Below the pieces are notes generated by a model. The model did not search any database, was not told the origin of the DNA, and saw only the letters and a list, made by a program, of their open reading frames with translations. From Falseniella ignava CCUG 37419 (GTDB taxonomy: Bacteria; Bacillota; Bacilli; Lactobacillales; Aerococcaceae): a stretch of 33,052 bases of DNA. The translations under genes were made by a program, and so were the position numbers. This document shows, piece after piece, positions 14,719 to 22,134 of the stretch. How positions within the stretch are numbered: position 1 is the first letter of the stretch; every line of letters begins with the position of its first letter. The DNA is taken from NCBI RefSeq assembly GCF_000301055.1, contig NZ_JH932300.1:270876-303927 (forward strand), given 5' to 3'.

Positions 14719-16896
14719 ATGGCAGCAGAAAAAAACGAAGTAATCAACGAATTAGAAATTATTAAAAGTATCGGTCAAGAAACAAAGATTCAACCGAAGC
14801 AAATTCAAGTTGTACTAAACTTACTAAGTGAAGGAAGTACGATTCCTTTTATTGCCCGGTACCGAAAAGATCAGACAGGTTCGTTAGACGAAGTGCAAAT
14901 TCGTGAAATCGAGCAACGCTACCGTTATCAAATGAATTTAGCAGAGCGTCGTGAAGAAGTACAACGTCTTATTGCTGAACAAGACAAGCTGACCGATGCA
15001 TTAGCGCAAGAGATTTCGCAAGCGACCACGCTGCAACAATTAGAGGACTTATATCGTCCATATAAGCAGACACGTCGGACAAAAGCGACGATTGCCCGCG
15101 AACAAGGATTAGAGCCGTTAGCAGAGTGGCTTAAGACCGGTGGGGAAGGTGAAGTAGATGCGGTCGCTGAGCAGTGCTTATCCGAAAAAGTAGAAACCAT
15201 CGAAGATGCCTTACAAGGGGCGCATGAGATTCTAGCTGAAGAGGTCGGTAACCACCCACAATTTCGTGATTTTATCCGCAAGTATATGGCTTATAATGCA
15301 ATCTTAATGACCTCGGTTAAAGATGAAGAAAGTGATCCGCAAGGTGTTTACAGCCAATATTATGATTATCAAGAACCAGTACAACAGATTGTTGAACATC
15401 GAATTCTTGCCATTAACCGTGCTGAGAAAGAAGACGTCATTACAGTTAAAATCGAACTGGATGAAGTGCCAGCGATCAATTATATGATTAAGCGCTATAT
15501 CATGGATGAATTAACCGACTCACAACGCGAACGCGTTGAAGAAGCCATCCGTGATGCTTATAAACGCTTTATCTTCCCGGCACTTGAGCGCGAATTACGC
15601 AATAGCTTATCCGAACGCGCAGGGGAGCAAGCGATTAAAGTATTCGGTGATAATGTGCAAAACCTGCTGCTCCAACCCCCGATGAAAGGCCAAGTTGTAA
15701 TGGGCTTTGACCCTGCTTACCGAACCGGATGTAAATTAGCGATTGTTGATCCAACTGGTAAAGTGTTAGATAAAGCAATCATCTATCCGCATCTTAAAGG
15801 AAGTTCCAGTCGCAAGGAAAAAGCAGCCGATGAACTATTAAAATTAATTCAAGATTACAATGTAGATATTATTGCGATTGGTAATGGGACGGCTAGTCGT
15901 GAGAGTGAGCAATTTGTAGCCGAAGTGATTCAAAACCACCAACTGGATACGAAGTATATCGTGATCTCTGAAGCGGGAGCATCAGTCTATAGTGCGAGTG
16001 CGATTGCGCGCGAGGAATTCCCTGATTATGAAGTCGAAGAGCGTAGTGCTGTTTCGATTGCACGTCGTCTACAAGATCCATTGGCTGAATTAATTAAGAT
16101 CGACCCTAAATCCATGGGTGTTGGGCAATATCAGCACGACGTGAACCAGAAAGACTTAAATGAGCAGTTGAATTTCGTTGTCAATATTACGGTGAATAAG
16201 GTCGGGGTAGACATTAATACTGCCAGTGCGCAACTCTTAGAGCATGTCTCGGGGATGACGTCAGCAACTGCTAAAAATACCATTGCTTTACGTAATGAGA
16301 TTGGACACTTCAATAACCGTCGTCAAATCAAAGAAATCAAACGTTTAGGGCCAAAAACCTATGAACAAGCAGTTGGATTCTTGCGAATTATTGGCGGCGA
16401 CAACCCATTGGACAGTACGGGGATTCACCCGGAATCTTACGATACAGCGGTTGCGATTTTAGCGGACTTAGGATTGACCCTCGATACCATCGGATCCGAG
16501 TCAACGACTGAACGCATCTTAGCGTTAAAAGCGAGCGAAGTTGCTGAAAAACACCAAATTGGTGAAGCGACGGCCGAAGATATTTTACAAGGTTTGGCGC
16601 ATCCTTTAGCAGATATTCGGGAAGGACAAGCAGCTCCAACCTTGCGCTCAGATGTCCTCACGATGGAAGACTTAGAAGTCGGGATGGAGTTAGAAGGCAT
16701 CGTTCGAAATGTTGTCGACTTCGGAGCATTTGTTGATATTGGGGTGAAGCAAGATGGACTCATCCACATCTCACAACTTTCGAATCGCTACATCAAACAT
16801 CCATCTGAAGCGGTCGCCGTTGGTGATATTGTCCAAGTTGAAGTTATTAGCTTAGATCTTGATAAGGAACGGATTGGCTTGAAGCGATTGAAATAA
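14719..16896 (+). CDS. tex: Tex family RNA-binding transcription accessory protein
   Basis: 725 aa, standard Tex length. The N-terminal helical region (IPFIARYRKDQTGSLDEVQ, LEDLYRPYKQTRRTKA) is diagnostic. It is followed by a YqgF/RNase H-like domain (about 325-455, beginning MGFDPAYRTGCK), helix-hairpin-helix segments (about 490-560) and a C-terminal S1 RNA-binding domain (about 648-725, containing VRNVVDFGAFVDIGVKQDGLIHISQLS). Tex is a cytoplasmic nucleic-acid-binding protein linked to transcription and RNA handling. The ribosome site is weak or distant (GAGGAG at about 14697-14702, or GGA nearer). An in-frame TAA just upstream fixes the start at 14719. A terminator follows. Confidence 0.97.
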   Translation: MAAEKNEVINELEIIKSIGQETKIQPKQIQVVLNLLSEGSTIPFIARYRKDQTGSLDEVQIREIEQRYRYQMNLAERREEVQRLIAEQDKLTDALAQEISQATTLQQLEDLYRPYKQTRRTKATIAREQGLEPLAEWLKTGGEGEVDAVAEQCLSEKVETIEDALQGAHEILAEEVGNHPQFRDFIRKYMAYNAILMTSVKDEESDPQGVYSQYYDYQEPVQQIVEHRILAINRAEKEDVITVKIELDEVPAINYMIKRYIMDELTDSQRERVEEAIRDAYKRFIFPALERELRNSLSERAGEQAIKVFGDNVQNLLLQPPMKGQVVMGFDPAYRTGCKLAIVDPTGKVLDKAIIYPHLKGSSSRKEKAADELLKLIQDYNVDIIAIGNGTASRESEQFVAEVIQNHQLDTKYIVISEAGASVYSASAIAREEFPDYEVEERSAVSIARRLQDPLAELIKIDPKSMGVGQYQHDVNQKDLNEQLNFVVNITVNKVGVDINTASAQLLEHVSGMTSATAKNTIALRNEIGHFNNRRQIKEIKRLGPKTYEQAVGFLRIIGGDNPLDSTGIHPESYDTAVAILADLGLTLDTIGSESTTERILALKASEVAEKHQIGEATAEDILQGLAHPLADIREGQAAPTLRSDVLTMEDLEVGMELEGIVRNVVDFGAFVDIGVKQDGLIHISQLSNRYIKHPSEAVAVGDIVQVEVISLDLDKERIGLKRLK

Positions 16897-16903
16897 TATA
16901 AAA

Positions 16904-16937
16904 AAATCGGGTTGATGATTTTTATCAACCCGATTTA
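16904..16937. terminator. Rho-independent terminator of tex
   Basis: AAATCGGGTTGAT pairs with ATCAACCCGATTT (16924-16936) around a T-rich loop. A-runs before and T-rich sequence after allow use in both directions, so it may also end the tRNA-Leu transcript. Confidence 0.85.
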
Positions 16938-16965
16938 TTATGAACTCAATATTATTAATATAACA

Positions 16966-17049
16966 TGCGGCCGAGAAGACTCGAACTTCCACAGGAGTAA
17001 ATCCCACTAGCCCCTCAAGCTAGCGCGTCTGCCATTCCGCCACGACCGC
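16966..17049 (-). tRNA. tRNA-Leu (anticodon GAG)
   Basis: 84 nt on the minus strand. The acceptor strands GCGGTCG and CGGCCGC pair with one wobble. The D-arm reads GGCGGAATGGCAGACGC, the anticodon stem is CTAGC/GCTAG around loop TTGAGGG (anticodon GAG, reading CUC and CUU), there is a long class II variable arm and a GTTCGAGTC T-loop. The discriminator base is A; the CCA tail is not encoded (the genome continues TGT). It is preceded by a near-consensus promoter. Confidence 0.95.
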
Positions 17050-17063
17050 TTAATCACTTGTCT

Positions 17064-17092
17064 ATCATACCGATTTTTTCTCAAGCTGTCAA
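17064..17092 (-). promoter_or_regulatory. Promoter of tRNA-Leu
   Basis: On the minus strand TTGACA (17092-17087), 17 nt, TATGAT (17069-17064), ending 14 nt before the tRNA. The -35 abuts the stop codon of the small membrane protein gene that lies upstream. Confidence 0.85.
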
Positions 17093-17323
17093 TTAGAAGA
17101 TAAGTAAGAGACACTGTGAGAGAAGACCAATTGTGAACGCGAGTATACCAGCGCTTCGAGCAGGGGTAAAGTAAGCAATTAAGCCAAATAATATACTGAG
17201 CGGCGCGAGGATTTGTGGTTGCCAAGCGAAACTGATGATGCCAACAATCATTCCAAGCCATGCAATCCAATTGCCAAATTGCAGCATCATACGTTTACGT
17301 TGCATTTTCGATGTTTTAGCCAA
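17093..17323 (-). CDS. Small two-to-three-span membrane protein, 76 aa
   Basis: The protein has a basic start (MAKTSKMQRKRMM) and two or three hydrophobic spans (about 17-33, 38-52 and 59-75). The start is TTG at 17323, with AAGGAAG about 10 nt upstream. I do not recognise the family. It lies immediately upstream of tRNA-Leu on the same strand, with the tRNA promoter directly after its stop, and divergent from another small membrane protein gene. The two may share the 80-bp promoter region. A role in the membrane is all that can be said. Confidence 0.6.
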   Translation of the reverse strand: MAKTSKMQRKRMMLQFGNWIAWLGMIVGIISFAWQPQILAPLSILFGLIAYFTPARSAGILAFTIGLLSQCLLLIF

Positions 17324-17403
17324 CTGACTTCACTTCCTTTCACAATCCATTATATCAAAGAATCGAAAATTATAGTACAATAAGCATGCAAGGAGGGAGT
17401 TCA

Positions 17404-17616
17404 ATGGTCTATTTATTTACGGTTGTTATTATCGGAGGGTTAGCCTTTTTCTATCTTAACTCTCGTAATGCGATGATGAAGTTCCAACAAGAACAAGAAC
17501 GTCGGGCCATGCACCGCATGGGATCAGATACGAACGATACAAGAAGACAGATGTTCAACCAATCTCAAATGGGTGAGGACACGGATAACGATGTCGAAAT
17601 TATTCGTAAAAAATAA
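17404..17616 (+). CDS. Small single-span membrane protein, 70 aa
   Basis: The product is 70 aa with one N-terminal hydrophobic span (MVYLFTVVIIGGLAFFYL). A charged, Gln- and Arg-rich cytoplasmic tail follows (KFQQEQERRAMHRMG), ending in EIIRKK. An upstream in-frame ATG at 17386 exists, but AGGAGGG at 17391-17397 sets the start at 17404. The family is not recognised. A -10-like TACAAT lies shortly upstream of the ribosome site. The gene is closed by a hairpin terminator shared with the convergent lipoprotein gene. Confidence 0.65.
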   Translation: MVYLFTVVIIGGLAFFYLNSRNAMMKFQQEQERRAMHRMGSDTNDTRRQMFNQSQMGEDTDNDVEIIRKK

Positions 17617-17627
17617 TAAAATACCCA

Positions 17628-17669
17628 AAAAGCTGACTGAGACAGGAAGATCCTATCCAGTCAGCTTTT
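17628..17669. terminator. Bidirectional terminator
   Basis: AAAAGCTGACTG (17628-17639) pairs with CAGTCAGCTTTT (17658-17669), flanked by an A-run and a T-run. It lies between convergent genes ending at 17616 and 17689. Confidence 0.88.
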
Positions 17670-17688
17670 GTATGGTCTAAATTAATTT

Positions 17689-18108
17689 TTATTCAAAGGC
17701 AGTTAATTTCCACTCAACATGGTCGCCATCACTTAAGACAAATTCATTGGCGCCTACTTCTGCCATCTTGCCGTTCACATCGTATAACCACCAAATATTT
17801 TCTTTTTCATCTTGGGCATGGTCATTAATTTTAGAGATAAAACCATCTTTTTCAACAATCTCAAAGTGTTCTTTCATAACATCCAGCAAGTTTGCGCCTT
17901 CTGCAACCTTGAAGATTTGCTCTCCTTTGTTGACAATCTCATCTTCTACGATAATATCAATCGTTACTTCAATTTCAGCTTCTTCCGCCACAGTGGTTGA
18001 TTCAACGGTGGTTGCTTCAGTCGGAGCTGCGTTGTTTTGTGGTTGACACGCCGTAAGAATAGTGGCACCCATTAACAATAAGACAATTTTTTTCATCCAA
18101 AGAGACAT
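17689..18108 (-). CDS. DUF4430-domain lipoprotein
   Basis: 139 aa from ATG 18108. The N-terminal signal ends in the lipobox LTAC (Cys21). A short Thr/Glu/Val linker (about 28-48) follows, then a domain of about 85 residues with ITLL-like strands. Its segments VAEGANLLDVMKEHF, WWLYDVNGKMAEVGANEFVLSDGDHVEWKL match the DUF4430/transcobalamin-like C-terminal fold. The frame extends to a TTG at 18123, but that codon lies next to the GGAGG ribosome site (18115-18120), so 18108 is the start. It should be tethered to the outer face of the membrane. Relatives accompany ECF-type vitamin uptake or surface adhesion; no transporter is nearby, so the ligand is unknown. Confidence 0.85.
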   Translation of the reverse strand: MSLWMKKIVLLLMGATILTACQPQNNAAPTEATTVESTTVAEEAEIEVTIDIIVEDEIVNKGEQIFKVAEGANLLDVMKEHFEIVEKDGFISKINDHAQDEKENIWWLYDVNGKMAEVGANEFVLSDGDHVEWKLTAFE

Positions 18109-18191
18109 GATAATCCTCCTCAATCATTATTTTCTTACAATAGTTTAAAAGAAAAATATCGAATAAGCAAGCAGATTCGAAATACTTTACA

Positions 18192-18833
18192 TTAGACTCG
18201 TGTGGTGACAAACCAACGCTCAGCTAAATGCGCATGGCCGAATGAAGTTGGATGAACACCGTCTTGTCCAGCAACCGTAGCGCAACCTAAGCCTTTCGCC
18301 AGTCGATTCATAATCGTATGTGTCTTGACGAGAAGGACGCCTTCATCTTCAGCGAGTTGGCTAATCGCTTGATTCATTGCGAGTAAGTCTGTTAACATTG
18401 CTTGGTTGAATTCAGGTTCTGGCAGTAAGAAAGGCTCGACTAAAATGATGTGGGTAGCAGCGTTCTGTACTTTGATAGATTGGATTAAGTAACGATAATG
18501 ATCAATAAACTGAGCCAATCCATCTGGTGTCAAGTGCGTTCCCGCTGAGTGACGATGCCAAATATCATTAATGCCAATCTGAATGGTCACAATATTAGGT
18601 TGGTAATCTAAGCAATCACTTTGCCATCGTTCGACAAGATCTGCAATCGTATTACCAGAAACTCCACGATTGATGATATTTAAATGATAATGGAAGAATT
18701 TACGGTATAAATCACCTGCGATCATATTGACATAACCTTGGCCGAGATTCGCCTGGAAAAAGTCACGGCGCCCACAATCTGTAATACTATCCCCAATAAA
18801 TAAAAGTGTGTCTTTCGGTTGAATATTTAACAT
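18192..18833 (-). CDS. SGNH/GDSL-family hydrolase
   Basis: 213 aa. The four SGNH blocks are present: GDSIT with nucleophile S16, the Gly in VSGN (G60-N61), G-x-N-D around N89 (IGINDIW) and the catalytic D191-x-x-H194 in GQDGVHPTSFGH. The family removes acyl or acetyl groups from lipids or carbohydrates; there is no signal peptide, so it is cytoplasmic. The frame extends upstream to 18896, but GAAAGAGGG places the start at ATG 18833. A promoter lies at 18868-18896. The DUF4430 gene follows 84 nt later with no clear terminator between, so they may be co-transcribed. Confidence 0.9.
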   Translation of the reverse strand: MLNIQPKDTLLFIGDSITDCGRRDFFQANLGQGYVNMIAGDLYRKFFHYHLNIINRGVSGNTIADLVERWQSDCLDYQPNIVTIQIGINDIWHRHSAGTHLTPDGLAQFIDHYRYLIQSIKVQNAATHIILVEPFLLPEPEFNQAMLTDLLAMNQAISQLAEDEGVLLVKTHTIMNRLAKGLGCATVAGQDGVHPTSFGHAHLAERWFVTTRV

Positions 18834-18867
18834 AATGAGCCCTCTTTCAGTCGATAATTCTAACTGA

Positions 18868-18896
18868 ATGATAATACAGACACTGATTTCATGCAA
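18868..18896 (-). promoter_or_regulatory. Promoter of the SGNH hydrolase gene
   Basis: On the minus strand TTGCAT (18896-18891), 17 nt, TATCAT (18873-18868). The -35 lies 10 bp from the first repeat unit at 18907. Confidence 0.65.
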
Positions 18897-18906
18897 GAAA
18901 TGTAGT

Positions 18907-19192
18907 TTTCTGTTTATGGTGACTCATAACACGAAACCTGGGTCGGTTTTCTGTTTATGGCAACTCATAAACAGAAACTTCGTTGGTTTTTCTGTTTATT
19001 GCGATTGATAAACAGAAACTTTGGTTGGCTTTCTGTTTATTGCGATTGATAAACAGAAACTTTGGTTGGCTTTCTGTTTATTGCGATTCATAAACAGAAA
19101 CTTCGTCGGTTTTTCTGTTTATGGCAACTCATAAACAGAAACCACGCCTGTTTTTCAGTTTGTGGCGTTTCACAACACGACAACTCAGATTG
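18907..19192. repeat. 41-bp tandem hairpin repeat array, family B
   Basis: Seven units start at 18907, 18948, 18989, 19030, 19071, 19112 and 19153, each exactly 41 bp except the last (40). A decayed eighth copy runs into the next promoter. Inner units have a perfect 11-12 bp stem, TTTCTGTTTATG with CATAAACAGAAA, around a 6-8 nt loop, plus a variable linker of about 10 bp. The units at 18989 and 19030 are identical. The outermost units carry a variant right arm (ATAACACGAAA). It lies between two divergent genes. It is not CRISPR: there are no unique spacers. Confidence 0.92.
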
Positions 19193-19202
19193 TTTCTATT
19201 TA

Positions 19203-19211
19203 TGGTATAAT
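19203..19211 (+). promoter_or_regulatory. Extended -10 promoter of the C39-like gene, within the last repeat
   Basis: TGG-TATAAT follows TTTCTATTTA, a decayed family B left arm, so the promoter appears built on the last repeat unit. No good -35 is seen. Confidence 0.5.
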
Positions 19212-19238
19212 TCAACTATCAAAGAAAGGGGTGGACCG

Positions 19239-20075
19239 ATGGCAAAAAGACGTAAATCGAGTAAGAAGAAGTCCACGGCAAGGCGCAAAAATCAGCGCAC
19301 CCGACAATTGACGACCGGGAAAGTCGTTTTAAGTTTGATAGTTATCATTTGTATCATCGGCGGACTCGTTGGTTTGTGGTTGCGTTTCTTTGGCGGTTCA
19401 CCCGTCGATTACGCTTATTATCAATCCGTTGCGTCACAATATGCGCCCGACTACTTAGAACATCAACAAGAGATCGAGCAACTCATTGAAGAACGCGGAG
19501 ACCGCGCAGCCGATGTCGGACACCTTTTTATCCCCCGTCATCCAGCACAACTGCCTTCGCTTGAATCAATCGATCAAATCGATATTCCATATTTTAACCA
19601 AAATGATCCTCGCTGGGCTAACGTATCGTATGGAACCGATGATTCCCGTAAATTATGGGAAAACGGCTGCGCGATTATATCGCTCGCGATGGTAGACGCC
19701 CACTATGGCGGCAACACTTCACCTCAATCGATTGCGCGTTGGGCAGGGGACACGTATTACATACATCATCAAGGGACGGCGTGGAGTATCTACCATGATT
19801 TCGGGGAGCATTTTGGCTATCAAGTGACCAATCTGGGTAATGATTTTACCCAAGCAATGCATCATATCCAATCGGGCCACCCGATCATTGTCGCTGTTGG
19901 ACCAGGTGCGTTTACGCGAGGTGGACATGTCATGGTTGTTAGAGGCTATGACGGCTACAATGTATACCTCAATGATCCCAATGATTCACCAGATTTTTTC
20001 TGGTCGATTCAACCCGTCGCAGCGCAAACCTTGATTGATAGTAGCTTAAACTACTGGGCTTTCCAACCGCAATAA
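19239..20075 (+). CDS. Membrane-anchored C39-like cysteine peptidase
   Basis: 278 aa. A strongly basic N-terminus (about 27 residues) is followed by one membrane span (about 28-50), which puts the catalytic part outside. The C-terminal domain (about 113-278) fits peptidase C39-like proteins (papain fold): Cys144 in ENGCAIISLAM, His230 in TRGGHVMVVRGYD, and N245/D246 in VYLNDPND. The frame extends through the repeat array to 19062, but AAAGGGGTGG and the promoter support ATG 19239. Relatives process or degrade surface peptides, or act on peptidoglycan cross-links; the substrate is unknown. It is monocistronic with a perfect palindromic terminator. Confidence 0.85.
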   Translation: MAKRRKSSKKKSTARRKNQRTRQLTTGKVVLSLIVIICIIGGLVGLWLRFFGGSPVDYAYYQSVASQYAPDYLEHQQEIEQLIEERGDRAADVGHLFIPRHPAQLPSLESIDQIDIPYFNQNDPRWANVSYGTDDSRKLWENGCAIISLAMVDAHYGGNTSPQSIARWAGDTYYIHHQGTAWSIYHDFGEHFGYQVTNLGNDFTQAMHHIQSGHPIIVAVGPGAFTRGGHVMVVRGYDGYNVYLNDPNDSPDFFWSIQPVAAQTLIDSSLNYWAFQPQ

Positions 20076-20089
20076 AATATTCCATCAGA

Positions 20090-20115
20090 AAAGCAGGCTG
20101 AATTCAGCCTGCTTT
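20090..20115. terminator. Bidirectional terminator (perfect palindrome)
   Basis: AAAGCAGGCTGAA pairs with TTCAGCCTGCTTT with no unpaired centre. It lies between the convergent C39-like and NADH peroxidase genes. Confidence 0.85.
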
Positions 20116-20142
20116 GATTGTTATATAGGATTTGTGTAAAGC

Positions 20143-21507
20143 TTAAAAGAGTAATTTATCTGCACCACTGAATGGCCAGTCGAGCGCTGCCATTGCTAGT
20201 ACATTGAGGTAATGCCATGGACGGTCAAAGTTAGGTTGGAAATGAATATCCGCTAACGCTAACTGTTCTAAGGTCCACTCGCTTGAAATCGCAATCGATA
20301 GGGCAACAATTCCATCAGAGATATCGTGCTTACTCATCAATTGTCCACCTAAAATACGGTGAGACTCCGCATCATAGAAGATTTTCATCATAATTTCATT
20401 GTCCTCTTGACGCATAAAGTCTGGATAGCGTTTCTCTACAACATAAGTACTTGCGACTTCACCATCATATTGATCGACATTGGATGAAGATAGGCCGGTT
20501 GTTACAAAGTTATAATCGAAGTAACGTAAGGCAGAAGTTCCATTCATAGATGGCATCTTCATTGGATGGCCTAATGCGTTCATGGCTGCGACAACCCCTT
20601 GGCGACGCGCCATCGTTGCCAGAGCAATTGGGAATGGCTTACCAGTTGGACCGTATGGAATATAGGTTGAGTCCCCGCCTGCGTAGACATCGTCGGCAGA
20701 AGTTTGTAAGTATTCGTCCACTTCAATGTAGCCATGATCATCCATCTTCAAGGTATCTTTCAACCAGCCTGCGTCTGGTTTCACACCCATTGATAGAACG
20801 ACTAGGTCCGCAGTGTATTCACCTTTATCAGTTACAACCGATTGAACGTGTCCTGCTTCATTGCCGGTGAATTGCTCAACGCGCTCGCCACCGACAAATT
20901 TAACACCTTTTTGACGTGCATGTTCTGTTAAAATATCGGTAAACTCAGTATCTAAGTAAGTGTTTAAAATGCGGTCTGCTAAGTCAACAATCGTTGTTTC
21001 GATGCCTTCGAGTGCTAAAGCTTCCGCAACTTCTAGCCCGATGTAGCCACCGCCGACAACGACTGCTGTTTTTGCAGTCTTCATCGCGTCTTTCACAGCT
21101 TGCGTATCTTCTGGGCCACGGAACGTTGTAATGCCATCAAGGTCTACACCTTCAAGAGGTGGTTTCACAGCCACTCCACCAGGGCTAAGTAATAATTTGT
21201 CGTATGATTCCTGATGTTCGCCTTCGTGGTCTTTCACCGTAACGGTCTTCGCTCCTGGATTTACGCCGATAACATCGCTGCCACAGTGAATATGGATGCC
21301 TTGTGCTGCATAAGATGCTTTATTGGCAAAGTGTAATTCGTCTAAGCTCTTAGAGGTCCCCTCTATATAAGACTGGCTACCTCAACCCATAAATGACGCA
21401 TCATCACCACGTTCGTATAAATGGATTTCAGCTTGAGGTTCTTGCTTTAATAGGGTCTGCACTACTTCGTAACCGAAGTGAGAGGTCCCAACTACTATGT
21501 ATTTCAT
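20143..21507 (-). CDS. NADH peroxidase/oxidase with in-frame TGA at the catalytic Cys42 (candidate selenoprotein, or pseudogene)
   Basis: Reading from ATG 21507 (AAGGAGGAG just upstream) there are 454 codons before the final TAA, the usual length of flavin-dependent NADH peroxidase (Npr), NADH oxidase and CoA-disulfide reductase. The N-terminus MKYIVVGTSHFGYE holds the FAD-binding turn and the active-site His10. The second nucleotide-binding motif is VVVGGGYIGLE, the FAD-contact segment is VYAGGDST, and the C-terminal dimer interface contains ILGGQLMSKHDIS and FDRPWHYLN, close to Enterococcus Npr. The only in-frame stop is TGA at 21384-21382, codon 42. There the family has its redox cysteine (SFLSCGMQ in Npr; here SFMG-stop-GSQSY). 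A possible SECIS hairpin follows. If UGA is read as selenocysteine, the enzyme is an intact selenol peroxidase. If not, only 41 residues are made and this is a one-base pseudogene. Confidence 0.85.
21348..21372 (-). promoter_or_regulatory. Candidate bacterial SECIS hairpin downstream of the in-frame TGA
   Basis: Read on the minus strand: TCTT, a 4-nt bulge ATAT, AGAGG, loop GGA, CCTCT, AAGA. This gives a 5-bp upper stem and a 4-bp lower stem; a further AGC/GCT pairing can extend it. The apical loop starts 22 nt after the TGA (21384-21382) and its first base is G. As I recall the published bacterial SECIS pattern, the loop lies about 16-37 nt after UGA with a G in its first two positions, so this fits. 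A random hairpin of this size is not rare. Confidence 0.4.
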
Positions 21508-21541
21508 AGATACTCCTCCTTATTTATAATAGATTAAATTA

Positions 21542-21569
21542 AGTATACCTTTCTCCGAAATTTTCGCAA
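21542..21569 (-). promoter_or_regulatory. Promoter of the NADH peroxidase gene
   Basis: On the minus strand TTGCGA (21569-21564), 16 nt, TATACT (21547-21542), about 35 nt before the ATG. Confidence 0.5.
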
Positions 21570-21667
21570 CTATTTGGCTTGATATGAAAAATATTTAAAA
21601 TATGAATTGATGTGTAGGTAAGGTCGTTCTAGTCTCAGCTGAGCACGGCAGCAACGCCGCGTCTTAA

Positions 21668-21696
21668 TTGATAAATACGTTGTTTCCATCTATACT
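21668..21696 (+). promoter_or_regulatory. Promoter of the SUF operon
   Basis: TTGATA (21668-21673), 17 nt, TATACT (21691-21696). The leader to the first ATG is about 45 nt. I see no Fur-type or IscR-type box here. Confidence 0.7.
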
Positions 21697-21749
21697 ATAT
21701 AAGGTATATTAAGCTGTGCTAAAAAGACTCGAAGGAGGGGACGATACGA

Positions 21750-22100
21750 ATGAACCAACATTACAATATTCAATTTCACGACCAGGCGATTGGGCGTGAG
21801 AAAGAGATTCTTGACCTATTGACCAAGGTGATTGACCCTGAGCTTGGAATCGATATCGTCAATATGGGACTGATCTATGAAGTTACCTTAGATGAAGCCG
21901 GCAAATGCTCAGTCATTATGACACTGACTACGATGGGGTGCCCGTTGGTCGATTATATTGTCGGAGATATTAAATTTGCTTTAGAGCACCTACCAGGAGT
22001 TGAGACGGTGGAGTGCCAGATTACGTTTGACCCACCATGGGACTTGACTAAAATGTCACGCTACGCACGGATTGCGCTCGGCATTCCAATGAACGGCTAA
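21750..22100 (+). CDS. sufT: SufT-like DUF59/MIP18 iron-sulfur assembly factor
   Basis: 116 aa. The DUF59 domain fills the protein: VIDPELGIDIVNMGLIYEV, then LTTMGCPLVDYI with the conserved Cys64, then VETVECQITFDPPWD. Members (SufT, PaaD-like and eukaryotic MIP18) help mature or deliver Fe-S clusters. It is the first gene of the SUF operon, 34 nt before sufC, with GGAGGGG before its ATG. In many Firmicutes this gene lies at the end of, or apart from, the suf cluster; here it leads. The symbol is given on family and context. Confidence 0.85.
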   Translation: MNQHYNIQFHDQAIGREKEILDLLTKVIDPELGIDIVNMGLIYEVTLDEAGKCSVIMTLTTMGCPLVDYIVGDIKFALEHLPGVETVECQITFDPPWDLTKMSRYARIALGIPMNG

Positions 22101-22134
22101 CACAAACTGAATTTAGATAAGAAGGAGTATGACG

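Noticed and set aside
14928-15281. A 117-codon open frame antisense to tex
   Set aside because: Shadow of the strongly conserved Tex coding frame; Cys/Ser-rich composition is an artefact of the opposite strand.
18907-19192. A CRISPR array
   Set aside because: The whole 41-bp unit is conserved and there are no unique spacers; no cas genes are present. The same holds for 1-287 and 28819-29221.
19062-19238. A longer N-terminus for the C39-like protein, starting inside the repeats
   Set aside because: The extra codons are translated repeat DNA and lie upstream of the likely promoter; AAAGGGG and ATG 19239 give a normal basic and membrane start.
20143-21237. A shorter NADH oxidase starting at the GTG at 21237
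   Set aside because: That product would lack the entire N-terminal FAD-binding part and active-site His10. The upstream frame is perfectly conserved apart from one TGA, so the real gene starts at 21507.
21382-21384. UGA read as tryptophan genome-wide
   Set aside because: TGA ends sufD at 24200-24202, and the family has Cys, not Trp, at this position. Other genes here encode Trp with TGG.
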